A DNA stretch of 55,451 nt from NCBI RefSeq assembly GCF_001556515.1, contig NZ_LSJA01000018.1:1-55451 (forward strand). Direction: 5' to 3'. Positions 18,098 to 28,839 of the stretch are shown piece after piece (position 1 is the first letter of the stretch; each line of letters starts with the position of its first letter). Below the pieces are notes generated by a model. That model was not told the origin of the DNA and did not search any database. It saw nothing but the letters and a program-made list of their open reading frames with translations. The translations under genes and the position numbers were made by a program. Source of the DNA: Caulobacter sp. CCH9-E1 (GTDB taxonomy: Bacteria; Pseudomonadota; Alphaproteobacteria; Caulobacterales; Caulobacteraceae).

Positions 18098-18249
18098 ACG
18101 GCGTTCGCCAATCCTCGGCCAGCCGCCGGGAGGCGAACGGCGAAGCCTCTTGACCCTGGACCCCGGTCCAACCCGCACAAGGCGTCCGCGAAGCGGCGCC
18201 GCATTCGCCGCTGCAGCCTGGCGCCCGCTCAGTTCGCCTGAGGAGGCCC

Positions 18250-18876
18250 ATGGGGGACAAGCGTGTCGTTCATATCGTCGACGACGAGGAGACGATCCAG
18301 CGGTCGGTCGGCTTCATGCTCCGCGCCACGGGCTTCAGCGTCGAGACCTATCCGTCGGGGACGGCGTTTGTGGCCGTCGCGACGCAGGCCAAGATCGGCT
18401 GCGTCATCCTGGACATGCAGATGCCGGGCCTGGGCGGGCTTGAGGTTCAGGTCGCCCTGGCCGATATCGGCGTCGACATGCCGGTCGTCGTGCTGACCGG
18501 CAATGGCGATGTCGCCCTGGCGGTCCGGGCGATGCGGGCCGGGGCCGTCGACTTCCTGGCCAAGCCTGTTGAAAAGGCCATGCTGCTCGAAGCGCTCCAT
18601 CGCGGCTTCGCGCGCATCGACCGGGCCGATGGCCGGGCGGCCGAGGAAGCCGAGGCGCAGGGCCGCGTCGAGGCTCTGTCGCCGCGCGAGCGGGATGTCC
18701 TCGAAGGTCTCGCCCAGGGGCGCGCGAACAAGGCCATCGCCTATGATCTCGGGATCTCCTCGCGCACGGTCGAGGTCTGTCGCGCGAGCCTGGCACGCAA
18801 GCTCGGCGTCCAGACCTTGGCCCAGACCCTGCGGATCGCCTTCGCGGCGGGGATGGGACGGCCGCCGCGAGCCTAG
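18250..18876 (+). CDS. FixJ-family response regulator (first copy)
   Basis: A receiver plus LuxR-type HTH regulator, 208 residues. The receiver has D11/D12, phospho-acceptor D55 (VILDMQMPG), T83 and K105, all intact. The HTH reads LSPRERDVLEGLAQGRANKAIAYDLGISSRTVEV. In the recognition helix the usual His after VEV is Cys (VEVCRASL). AGGAGG precedes the ATG. It lies 152 bases after prs and is clearly paralogous to the FixJ at 24984. Its kinase may be the FixL at 23459, since no other kinase is in view. Confidence 0.9.
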   Translation: MGDKRVVHIVDDEETIQRSVGFMLRATGFSVETYPSGTAFVAVATQAKIGCVILDMQMPGLGGLEVQVALADIGVDMPVVVLTGNGDVALAVRAMRAGAVDFLAKPVEKAMLLEALHRGFARIDRADGRAAEEAEAQGRVEALSPRERDVLEGLAQGRANKAIAYDLGISSRTVEVCRASLARKLGVQTLAQTLRIAFAAGMGRPPRA

Positions 18877-18907
18877 ACGCTCGCCGCGGCGGCCGCCCCG
18901 GCGATCG

Positions 18908-20674
18908 CTAGTCCGCGATCAGATGAAACCGCTCGACCAGCTTGGCGATCTCGGTGCCTTCCAGCGTCTTCAGCAGCAGCTTGCGCAGGATGGCGGGGCC
19001 GGGGATCTCGATGCCCTCGCCATCCCGCAGCGGCGCGACGGCGGCCAGCAGAGTGCGAATGTCATAGGTCGAGTTGAACACTTCGGGCACGCCGCGCTCG
19101 ACATCGAGCAGCGTGTAGACCGCCTCCATCGGCGTGCGGACCGAATACTCCGTGGTGAAGATGCAGTCGCGCTGCTTGGACTCGGCGAACTGGCCGATGA
19201 AGGCGAAATTGACGGCCCCCGCCGGGACCACGTCCGGCCGGTCTCCGGCCTGGCGGGGCATGAAGAAGGCGGTGATATAGGGCATCATCACCGGCACGGT
19301 CCTGGCGCCGCTCGCCGCGAGATCGGCGATATCCTCGACCGGGACGCCGAGGTGATAGAGCCATTCCTGGGTGATCTCCTCGCCAGTGCAGGCCTGCATC
19401 GGCTTTTTCACATAGTCGCCGGGCCGATCGACGAACAGGGCGTAGAACCAGGCCACGAGCTGGTCCTTCGGCTGCTTCTTGAAATGGGGCTGGCGGCTGA
19501 CCGTCCAACTCAGCAGCCAGCTCGAATCCTTGGCCGTGACGATGCCGGCGGTGACCACCTTGCCGCTGAACGGATCGCGCTTGGCGATCTTGCGGATGTA
19601 CTGCGGAATACGCGCGTCGAGCGTGGTGATGGTCGCCGACGCCCATTTGGTCTGCGCAATATGGGCCCCGAACACGTCGGGACGTCCGAAGGCCGGGTCC
19701 TTGGCCGCGATGCGCCGCCACAGGTCCCAGGCGGGCGCCGGGCCTTGATTCAGCTTGGCCGGGGTCTGATGGTCGCCGCTGTCGGAATTTTCGGTCAGCG
19801 ACCCGATGGTGATGAACACCAGATCGTCGGGGCCAAGATCGACGCCGCCCTCGGCGCCCTTCTCGATCCAGCCGATCCGCGTCGCCTGCTTGCGTTCGGC
19901 GTCGATCGCGAAATCGATGTCGGTGACCTGAACGCCGTAGCGGAACCGGACGCCCTGATCCTGCAGCCACTTGACCAGCGGCAGGACCATCGACTCGTAC
20001 TGATTGTACCGGTTGAACTTGAGCGACGAGAAGTCGGCGAGCTGGCCGATGTGGTGGATGAAGCGGTGGAGATAGAGTTTCATCTCCAGGGCCGAATGCC
20101 ACTCCTCGAACGCGAACATCGTACGCCAGAACAGCCAGAAATTGCTCTTCAGGAAATCGGGGCCGAACACCTCGTTGATCCGCTTGTTCTCCATCTCTTC
20201 GCGGGTCGCCAGGAAGACGGAGAGGAGCTCTCGTTGGGCCTTGTCGTTCAGCGTCAGCAGCGCCTTGTCGGGCACATCCTGCCCGCGGCTCTGCGTGACC
20301 CGCTGCAGCGAGACGTTCGGATCGTCCTTGTTGAGCCGGTAGAATTCGTCGAGGACGCTGGCGTCTTCGATCTCGAGCGAGGGGATCGAGCGGTAGAGAT
20401 CCCAGAGGCACTCGAAATGCGCCTCCATCTCGCGCCCGCCGCGGATGACGAACCCCTTTTCCGCCACGTCCAGGCCATCAAGGGCGCCGCCGGGAAGCTC
20501 CAGCTCCTCGAGAAGCGTGATGCGCTCGCCCGCGACGCCGCCGTCCCTGATGAGGAAGGCCGCGCCCGCCAGGCCGGCGAGGCCCGCGCCGACGAACCAG
20601 GCCGTCGCCCTGTCGGCCCGCTCCGGCTTGCGGGGCCGGACGAACGCTTCATAATTTCCGCGGCTGTAATGCAT
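18908..20674 (-). CDS. ohyA: Oleate hydratase
   Basis: An FAD-containing enzyme that adds water to oleic acid to make 10-hydroxystearate, formerly called myosin-cross-reactive antigen. It has 588 residues, the usual length. The nucleotide-binding VGAGLAGLAGAAFLIRDG lies near residue 28. GGREMEAHFECLWDL carries the conserved catalytic Glu region, and FNRYNQYESMVLPL carries the active-site Tyr. It is monocistronic by spacing (60 bases from the P-type ATPase). It could detoxify unsaturated fatty acids or adjust membranes under stress. Confidence 0.95.
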   Translation of the reverse strand: MHYSRGNYEAFVRPRKPERADRATAWFVGAGLAGLAGAAFLIRDGGVAGERITLLEELELPGGALDGLDVAEKGFVIRGGREMEAHFECLWDLYRSIPSLEIEDASVLDEFYRLNKDDPNVSLQRVTQSRGQDVPDKALLTLNDKAQRELLSVFLATREEMENKRINEVFGPDFLKSNFWLFWRTMFAFEEWHSALEMKLYLHRFIHHIGQLADFSSLKFNRYNQYESMVLPLVKWLQDQGVRFRYGVQVTDIDFAIDAERKQATRIGWIEKGAEGGVDLGPDDLVFITIGSLTENSDSGDHQTPAKLNQGPAPAWDLWRRIAAKDPAFGRPDVFGAHIAQTKWASATITTLDARIPQYIRKIAKRDPFSGKVVTAGIVTAKDSSWLLSWTVSRQPHFKKQPKDQLVAWFYALFVDRPGDYVKKPMQACTGEEITQEWLYHLGVPVEDIADLAASGARTVPVMMPYITAFFMPRQAGDRPDVVPAGAVNFAFIGQFAESKQRDCIFTTEYSVRTPMEAVYTLLDVERGVPEVFNSTYDIRTLLAAVAPLRDGEGIEIPGPAILRKLLLKTLEGTEIAKLVERFHLIAD

Positions 20675-20734
20675 TGGCGGGCTCCTAGGGGCGGCGAGCG
20701 GTTTGGGCGGCGGCTTCGGGACGAGCGCGCATGC

Positions 20735-23071
<2,337 letters not shown>

Positions 23072-23458
23072 CCGCGCGTTCCTTTCGCCAGCAGCCCTTG
23101 TAGGGTCTGAGATCGTGCCGGGGTCAATACGTACTCTCCTCAGACCCGCGGCTGGAGAGGGCAACAGGCCGCGAGGCGTTCGACAAGCCGCGCGGGCGCC
23201 AAGCAACGGCGCGGCCGCACTTTGCGCTGAAATTCTGAGGGGACCGGCCGGCCCGCGCGTAAACGCGATAGGACCCCGCGGATACAAGCGAGACCGTGAC
23301 CCATGGATGCACTATCGGACCCGCGCGCGTGGGGGCTGAAGGCTGGCGCGCGGCGTTGTCGGGCGGCCTGCCGGTCCGGCCCCGCGGGGTGTCGCCAAGC
23401 TCGCGCTCGCGCCGCATCGCCGCGCCTGCGCGCCGCGGATCTGGCCTGAGCCGGCGGC
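23072..23458. other. 387-base divergent promoter region
   Basis: Lies between the P-type ATPase (minus) and fixL (plus). No gene can be supported. On the minus side it holds a TACGTA palindrome at 23128-23133 followed by TTGACC, a plausible -35, with CTACAA about 18 bases further on. The half nearer to fixL shows no motif I can name. Confidence 0.5.
23128..23133. promoter_or_regulatory. TACGTA palindrome upstream of the copper ATPase
   Basis: Context on the minus strand is GAGTACGTATTGACC. It immediately abuts a TTGACC hexamer that may be the -35 of the ATPase promoter. It is one of five identical hexamers found between genes in this window and is a candidate site for the FixJ-type regulators. 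Confidence 0.4.
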
Positions 23459-24994
23459 ATGCGCGACCAGGATCAAGGCCCCGAGGCGGGCGTGGCCGCC
23501 GTCGAGCAGCTTGCGCGGCTGTTTCTGCGCCAGGCCGGCGGCTATGTCCTGACGCTGCTTGCCGCCTCGGGACGGGTCCTGAGCTACAATATCGGCGGCG
23601 AACGGATCGAATGCTGGTCAGCCGATCACGTCGTCGGCCAGCAGCACGATGTCTTCTATCCGCCCGATGAGATCCACGCCGGGCGTCCCCGGGCGGATCT
23701 CGCCGCGGCCTTGCGCGACGGCGTGCTGGAGCGCGAGGCCTGGCGGGTCTGCGAAAACGGCGCTGAATACCTCGCCCGCCTGACCGTCACGCCGCTGTTC
23801 GACGCGGGCGCGCATCGCGGCTTCGCCTGCATCGCCCGCGACATCACCGACGAGGCCGCGGTGCGCGCCTCCATCGAAACGCGCGAGCAGCATTTGCAAT
23901 CGATCCTGGCGACGGTGCCGGACGCGATGATCATCATCGACGAGGCCGGCGCCATCACCTCGTTCAGCGCGGCGGCCGAGCGCCTGTTCGGCTATCGCGA
24001 GGCCGAGCTGATCGGCCGCAATGTCGCGTGTCTGATGCCCGAGCCGGACCATGGCCGGCACGACGCGTACATCAACCACTACCTGCAGACCGGCGAGCGC
24101 AGGATCATCGGCGTCGGCCGCGTCGTGGTGGGGCTGCGACGTGACGGGTCGACCTTCCCGATGGAGCTTTCGGTCGGCGAGGCGGGCGAGAACGGCCAGC
24201 GGCTGTTCACCGGCTTCATTCGCGATCTGACCGCCAAGGAGCAGGACGAACTGAAGCTGAAGGCGCTTCAGGCCGAGCTGGTTCATGTCTCCCGGCTGAG
24301 CGCCATGGGCACCATGGCCTCGACCCTGGCGCATGAACTCAACCAGCCTCTGGCGGCCGTCTCGCTCTATCTGGAGACGATCCGCGACATGCTGGAAGCC
24401 GAGCAGGGGGAACCCTTCGCCACCTTTCGCCGGGTCATGGACGAGGCCGCGCAGGAGACCCTGCGCGCTGGCCATATCGTGCGCCGCCTGCGCGACTTCG
24501 TGGCGCGCGGCGAGGTCGAGAAGAGCCTGCACGACCTGGCGCAGGTGATCGGCGACGCCGGCCAGCTGGCGCTCGTGGGCGCGCGCGAGCGGGGGGTGCG
24601 CAGCTTCTTCGATTTCGATCCGGCGGCCACGCCCGTCCTCGTCGATCGGGTGCAGATTCAACAGGTCCTGGTCAACCTTATGCGCAACGCCATCGAGGCG
24701 ATGGCGGACACCCCGATCCGCGACCTGAGAATCGCCACGCGCCTGCGCGGCGACGGCCTGATCGAGGTCACCGTCGAGGATAGCGGGCCGGGCATCGCCG
24801 AGGACATCGGCGAGCAGCTCTTCACGGCGTTCGTCTCGACCAAGGCCGACGGCATGGGTCTGGGGCTCTCGATCTGCCGGACCATCATCGAAGCGCACGG
24901 CGGGCGGATCTGGGTCGAGGCGCCTGAGCGTGGCGGCGCCCGGTTCCATTTCACCTTGATCCACGCGGGGGCGGAGGAGGATTATGGGGGATAG
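23459..24994 (+). CDS. fixL: FixL, haem-PAS oxygen-sensing histidine kinase
   Basis: A soluble 511-residue kinase with two PAS domains and a HisKA/HATPase core. The second PAS has GRHDAYINHY with H201 and IIGVGRVVVG with R221. These align with the haem-ligand His and oxygen-responsive Arg of Bradyrhizobium FixL, almost at the same numbers. The kinase region has LVHVSRLSAMGTMASTLAHE with phospho-acceptor H292, then ELNQPLAA, NLMRNAIEAM (N box), DSGPGIAED and GMGLGLSIC. There are no membrane helices. ATG at 23459; the 3' end overlaps fixJ by 11 bases. Confidence 0.93.
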   Translation: MRDQDQGPEAGVAAVEQLARLFLRQAGGYVLTLLAASGRVLSYNIGGERIECWSADHVVGQQHDVFYPPDEIHAGRPRADLAAALRDGVLEREAWRVCENGAEYLARLTVTPLFDAGAHRGFACIARDITDEAAVRASIETREQHLQSILATVPDAMIIIDEAGAITSFSAAAERLFGYREAELIGRNVACLMPEPDHGRHDAYINHYLQTGERRIIGVGRVVVGLRRDGSTFPMELSVGEAGENGQRLFTGFIRDLTAKEQDELKLKALQAELVHVSRLSAMGTMASTLAHELNQPLAAVSLYLETIRDMLEAEQGEPFATFRRVMDEAAQETLRAGHIVRRLRDFVARGEVEKSLHDLAQVIGDAGQLALVGARERGVRSFFDFDPAATPVLVDRVQIQQVLVNLMRNAIEAMADTPIRDLRIATRLRGDGLIEVTVEDSGPGIAEDIGEQLFTAFVSTKADGMGLGLSICRTIIEAHGGRIWVEAPERGGARFHFTLIHAGAEEDYGG

Positions 24995-25607
24995 GCGGAT
25001 CATACACCTCGTCGACGACGAAGAGGCGATCCGGCGCGCGGCCGGGTTTGCGTTGAAGGCGGTCGGCCTTGGCGTTGAGACCTACGCCTCGGGTGTCGAA
25101 TTTCTGGCCCGGGCCCGGCCCACGACCCAGGGCTGCGTCATTCTCGACGTGCGCATGCCGGCGATGGACGGCCTGGAGGTGCAGACCGCCATGGCCGAGC
25201 GCGGCATCCAGATGCCGGTCATCGTGCTGACGGGTCATGGCGATGTGTCGGTCGCGGTGCAGGCGATGAAGGCCGGCGCCGTGGATTTCCTCGAAAAGCC
25301 CTTCGAGAAGGCCGCTCTTCTCCATGCGGTCGAGCGAGCATTCGCGCGTATCGACGACGCCGACGTCCGCGCGATCGAGGCGTCGGACGCGCAGGTTCGC
25401 ATCGCCAGCCTCACCCCTCGTGAGCGCGAGGTGCTGGAGGGCTTGGCCCAAGGCCATCCCAACAAGACCATCGCCTATGACCTTGGATGCTCGTCACGCA
25501 CCGTGGAGGTGCATCGCGCCAGCCTGATGACCAAGCTGGACGTGCGCAACCTGTCCGAGGCGCTTAGGATCGCCTTCGCCGCCGGGATGGGCCGCAAACC
25601 CAAGTGA
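24984..25607 (+). CDS. fixJ: FixJ response regulator
   Basis: The partner regulator of FixL: 207 residues, receiver plus LuxR-type HTH. D11/D12, D55 (VILDVRMPAMDG), T83 and K105 are intact. The GHGDVSVAVQAMKAGAVDFL region is nearly the rhizobial FixJ sequence. The HTH is LTPREREVLEGLAQGHPNKT with SSRTVEVHRASL, keeping the usual His. The start overlaps the fixL stop, so translation is coupled. Under low oxygen it should activate target promoters. It is a paralogue of 18250-18876. Confidence 0.93.
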   Translation: MGDRRIIHLVDDEEAIRRAAGFALKAVGLGVETYASGVEFLARARPTTQGCVILDVRMPAMDGLEVQTAMAERGIQMPVIVLTGHGDVSVAVQAMKAGAVDFLEKPFEKAALLHAVERAFARIDDADVRAIEASDAQVRIASLTPREREVLEGLAQGHPNKTIAYDLGCSSRTVEVHRASLMTKLDVRNLSEALRIAFAAGMGRKPK

Positions 25608-25617
25608 CTGCGACGTT

Positions 25618-25623
25618 TACGTA
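25618..25623. promoter_or_regulatory. TACGTA palindrome upstream of the single-domain receiver gene
   Basis: Context GTTTACGTAGCG, 65-70 bases before the ATG at 25688 and just after fixJ. It could make the receiver gene a target of FixJ itself. Confidence 0.4.
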
Positions 25624-25687
25624 GCGACCCGGAGGCGGCGGACATGCGACGGTCACCAGGCTTTCAACCGGATGCCTTCATCGCGCG

Positions 25688-26137
25688 ATGTTATCGGTCA
25701 GTTCCTCGCCGCGCGATCGCCGCTATACGGTCCTCGTCTCCGACGATGATCCTGGCGTGCGACGCGGCCTCCTCCTCATGCTTCGAGCCCGCGGCTACAC
25801 GGTGAGCGGCTACACCACGGGGAGCGCCCTTCTGGCTGATCCGCGCGCTAGGGAAGCCGATTGCGTGATCCTCGACTACCGGATGCCCGACATCGACGGC
25901 CTGACGCTCCTGGATCATCTCCGGCGCCAGGGCTGGCGCGGCGGCGCCATCCTGATCTCCGGCTTCTACGACGAGGATCTCGAGCAACGCGCGCGCGCGG
26001 CCGGCTTCGATCAGGTGATCCCCAAGCCGGTGATCGGCCGGGCGGTGCTCGAAGCCTTGCGTCAGGCAGTCGGGGATGTCGCGCGACGCGCATTGACCCG
26101 ACGCCAGCCCATGGCCCTGACCGTTGGAGGTCAGTAG
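25688..26137 (+). CDS. Single-domain response regulator (FixT-like candidate)
   Basis: A 149-residue receiver without an output domain: acidic pair D20/D21, D63 (VILDYRMPDIDG), S91 and K113 (IPKP). In Caulobacter a single-domain receiver, FixT, inhibits FixL in a feedback loop, and the position directly after fixLJ fits such a role. Caulobacter FixT binds an iron-sulfur cluster through several Cys, whereas this protein has only one (C59). If it is an inhibitor it must therefore work differently. The 3' end overlaps the convergent DUF411 gene by seven bases. Confidence 0.75.
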   Translation: MLSVSSSPRDRRYTVLVSDDDPGVRRGLLLMLRARGYTVSGYTTGSALLADPRAREADCVILDYRMPDIDGLTLLDHLRRQGWRGGAILISGFYDEDLEQRARAAGFDQVIPKPVIGRAVLEALRQAVGDVARRALTRRQPMALTVGGQ

Positions 26138-26568
26138 CGGGCGAAAACCCGCGCGCCGGCCGGCCCGAAGGCCACGACATCGTAGTGTTGCCGCGCCCCG
26201 CTCGGCGCCGCCATGCCCTCCGAGCCGATCGGCATGCCGCCGACGGCGAGCCCCTTCACGCCAGCCGGCCGGGCGGCCAGGAGACGCTTCACCTCGGCGA
26301 CCGGCACATGACCTTCGATAACGAAACCGTCGATGATCGCGGTGTGGCAGGAGGAAAGCGCCGGCGGCAGGCCGGATTGGCGCTGCAGGCGCACGCGGGC
26401 GACCTGATCCCTGACGATGACCTTTCTGTCCAGTTTCGCACGGACGGCCTGGGCCCAGGCCTCGCAGCAACCACATCCAGGGTCGCGATAGAGCAGGATG
26501 TCGCCAGCCGCCAGCGCGGCGCTGGGCAAGGCGAGCAACAGCAGAACGGCGGCGAGGCGGATTTTCAT
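26131..26568 (-). CDS. DUF411 periplasmic metal-binding protein
   Basis: A 145-residue protein with signal peptide MKIRLAAVLLLLALPSAALA. The mature part begins LLYRDPGCGCCEAWAQAV, the DUF411 thioredoxin-like start with three cysteines, and continues with SCHTAIIDGFVIEGHVPVAEV and GLAVGGMPIGSEGM. The family is widespread in copper/silver clusters and presumed to bind or shuttle copper in the periplasm. ATG at 26568 is preceded by AGGAG. Frames extending upstream to 26943 are shadows. Confidence 0.88.
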   Translation of the reverse strand: MKIRLAAVLLLLALPSAALAAGDILLYRDPGCGCCEAWAQAVRAKLDRKVIVRDQVARVRLQRQSGLPPALSSCHTAIIDGFVIEGHVPVAEVKRLLAARPAGVKGLAVGGMPIGSEGMAAPSGARQHYDVVAFGPAGARVFARY

Positions 26569-26632
26569 GGGCGGACTCCTTGGCGTGAAGCTGGGCGCGT
26601 GGCGGACGCGGCTCTCGGACGTGGCGGCGCTG

Positions 26633-27895
26633 TCACGCCCTTTCCCCGGCTGGATGGACCGGTGTCGCCGTCCGGCGCCATATCGCCGGCAGAAGCGCGA
26701 GCAGACCGAGCGACAGCCAGCCGATCGCTTCGACGACGGCCGCTTGCCGATGGGGTGACACGACGGCGAGCGACATGGGCGCCAGCGCCTGGCCGAGGCT
26801 CGCGGCTGTATGCTGCAGCCCAAGCATGACTCCAGAGGGCCGCATGGGGCCGCTGATCCAGAAGCTCGTGACCAGCCGAAGACTGGCTGAGCTCCAGCCG
26901 GCGACGGCGATGAGACCGGCCATTTCGACCACGGTCGTTCCAAACCGAAAGAGAAACAGCGACAGGGCTAGAAGCGCGAGCGTGAGGCAGGCCAGGCGTC
27001 GAGGCGCGGTCACCAGCCAGGTGACGCGGGTGTGGAAAAGCTGAGCCGCCAACATCGCCAGCCCGCAGAGACTGAGCATCCCGGCGATCGCCTCGCGGCT
27101 CAGCGCGCCCTCGGAGCGGGTCACGAGCAGGCTGACATGCATGGCGGCGAGTCCGCCGCCGCCGACGATGGTGACAAGCAGGAGGACAAGCGTGACGACG
27201 CGCGGCGGGGCTTGCAGGCGACGTCCCTCGGGACGGGCGGCACAGCGGGCCGGCAAGCGCACAATGCCGGTCGTCAGCGCCAGCGCCAGCACGGCGATGA
27301 CGAGCGCGAGCACCAACAGCGGCGTGCGGGGAAAGAGCGACGCGGACGCTTCGGCGAGCAGGGGGCCGAACAGGTCGCCAAGAAACATGAAGGCCGTCAG
27401 CCAGGTGAAACGCCTCGCCTGCTCGTCCCGGCCACCGGGTGCGAAGTTCGTTGACAGCAGCGCCAGCGGGATGATGGCGGCCGCGGACAGCCCAGCCAGC
27501 AAGCGAAGTCCATACAGCATGGGGAGCGGGACCGCCCCGACCGGCGCGGTCGCCAGCGCGAGGACGACCAGGGCCGTGCGCAGAATGATCCGGTAGTCGA
27601 TGCGGTCGGCGAGCCATCCCCAGAGCGGCGCGAAGACGAGCGCCGCCAGCGGGTGGGCCGCCGTCAAACTCGCGACATGGACATCGTGGATGCGCAGCGC
27701 CAAGTCGGCCTGGCCTCCGTCGACGAGGGTCGGGAGAAAGGCGAGGACGGCGGTCTGGCCCGCAGACGCCGCCGCGACCGCGAGAAGCAACAGGATCGAC
27801 GCAGCCGTCTGGCTCCGGCCAGGGCTATCGTCCGCCGCAGAACACGTCAGGCCGTCTTCCGGTCGCCAAGGCGCCGCGCAGCGCCTCACCACCAT
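26633..27895 (-). CDS. MFS transporter
   Basis: A 420-residue major-facilitator protein with about 12 membrane helices. The loop between helices 2 and 3 reads GWLADRIDYRIILR, the family's conserved G-x3-D-R-x-G-R-like motif. There is a long cytoplasmic loop near residue 225. The start at 27895 overlaps the copB stop by ten bases, so it belongs to the copAB operon. The substrate is unknown. The first 30 residues are polar, and a later start is possible. Confidence 0.82.
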   Translation of the reverse strand: MVVRRCAAPWRPEDGLTCSAADDSPGRSQTAASILLLLAVAAASAGQTAVLAFLPTLVDGGQADLALRIHDVHVASLTAAHPLAALVFAPLWGWLADRIDYRIILRTALVVLALATAPVGAVPLPMLYGLRLLAGLSAAAIIPLALLSTNFAPGGRDEQARRFTWLTAFMFLGDLFGPLLAEASASLFPRTPLLVLALVIAVLALALTTGIVRLPARCAARPEGRRLQAPPRVVTLVLLLVTIVGGGGLAAMHVSLLVTRSEGALSREAIAGMLSLCGLAMLAAQLFHTRVTWLVTAPRRLACLTLALLALSLFLFRFGTTVVEMAGLIAVAGWSSASLRLVTSFWISGPMRPSGVMLGLQHTAASLGQALAPMSLAVVSPHRQAAVVEAIGWLSLGLLALLPAIWRRTATPVHPAGERA

Positions 27896-28839
27896 GATCG
27901 CAAGCCGACAACCACCCGATGCTCGGCCGGGCGCTGGCGATCGGCACGTCGGAAGTCGGCGGTGTCGTCCAGCGCCCGCTCCCAGACGAAGCCGACATAG
28001 GGCGCGAATTTCCGCGAGACCTCGTAGCGCAGCCGAGCGCTCAGCTCGACGTTGCTGAAGCCGCCGCCGAGCTCACGGTCGGTCGAGCGCTTGGAATAGA
28101 GGTTGGTTTCGACCTGCGGGGTCAGGATGAGGCGATTGGTGAAGCGGACCTCGTAGGCGCCCTTGGCGCGGGCGCCGAGGCGGCCGTCGTCGCCGACGTA
28201 GCCGGTCAGCTGGACATCGAACCAGTAGGGCGCCAGGCCCTCGACGCCGGCGGCGAGCCAAGTGGTCGCCCCCTTGCCGAGATCCTGACGAACGCCCAGC
28301 AACGTGCCCCAGAACGGGCTCTTGCTGCGCCACCACAGCGCCTCGACGCTGCTCTCCGGATCGAGGCGATCCTTGGAGTTCTTGAGGCCCTGGCTGCGCA
28401 GCCAGAGCTTGCTGTCGTCCTGGCCCTGGGTGACGAGGACGGTCCAGCCGACGCCCTGCCCCTCGTTGCCGCTGGCGAACTCCAGTTCGTCAACGAGAAC
28501 CTTGGGGATCGACAGCTTGTCGGCCATCTCGTAGCCCGGCAGCGTCGAATTGCGATAGCCGTCCGCATAGTCGTCGGAGTTGCGGGCGTCCGGCGGAGCC
28601 TTGCCGCCCTGCATCCGTCCCATGTCCATGGTCATGCCGCCGGCGGGCGTCCCCGCGCCGGACATATCCATGCCCGCGTGATCCGCAGGCGCCGCGGGGG
28701 AGGCCGTTGGGGCCGGGCTCGGCGGCGGTGGCGCGGCGTGCTGATGGGGGGCGTCCTGGGCGATTGCGGGCGCGGCCACGGCCGAAACGCTCAGAGCCAA
28801 GGCGAGCAGAGACGCTCGCGAGAGGGCCAGACGGGTCAT
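27886..28839 (-). CDS. copB: CopB/PcoB outer-membrane copper resistance protein (copy 1)
   Basis: An outer-membrane beta-barrel that works with CopA. It has 317 residues with signal peptide MTRLALSRASLLALALSVSAVA. The N-terminal mature region is rich in Pro, Met and His (DHAGMDMSGAG, GGMTMDMGRM). The barrel starts near YEMADKLSIPKVLVDELE and ends with an aromatic residue (GLRSWW). The start overlaps the copA stop (ATGA). The second copy at 43108-44148 has a longer Met/His-rich insert. Confidence 0.93.
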   Translation of the reverse strand: MTRLALSRASLLALALSVSAVAAPAIAQDAPHQHAAPPPPSPAPTASPAAPADHAGMDMSGAGTPAGGMTMDMGRMQGGKAPPDARNSDDYADGYRNSTLPGYEMADKLSIPKVLVDELEFASGNEGQGVGWTVLVTQGQDDSKLWLRSQGLKNSKDRLDPESSVEALWWRSKSPFWGTLLGVRQDLGKGATTWLAAGVEGLAPYWFDVQLTGYVGDDGRLGARAKGAYEVRFTNRLILTPQVETNLYSKRSTDRELGGGFSNVELSARLRYEVSRKFAPYVGFVWERALDDTADFRRADRQRPAEHRVVVGLRSWW

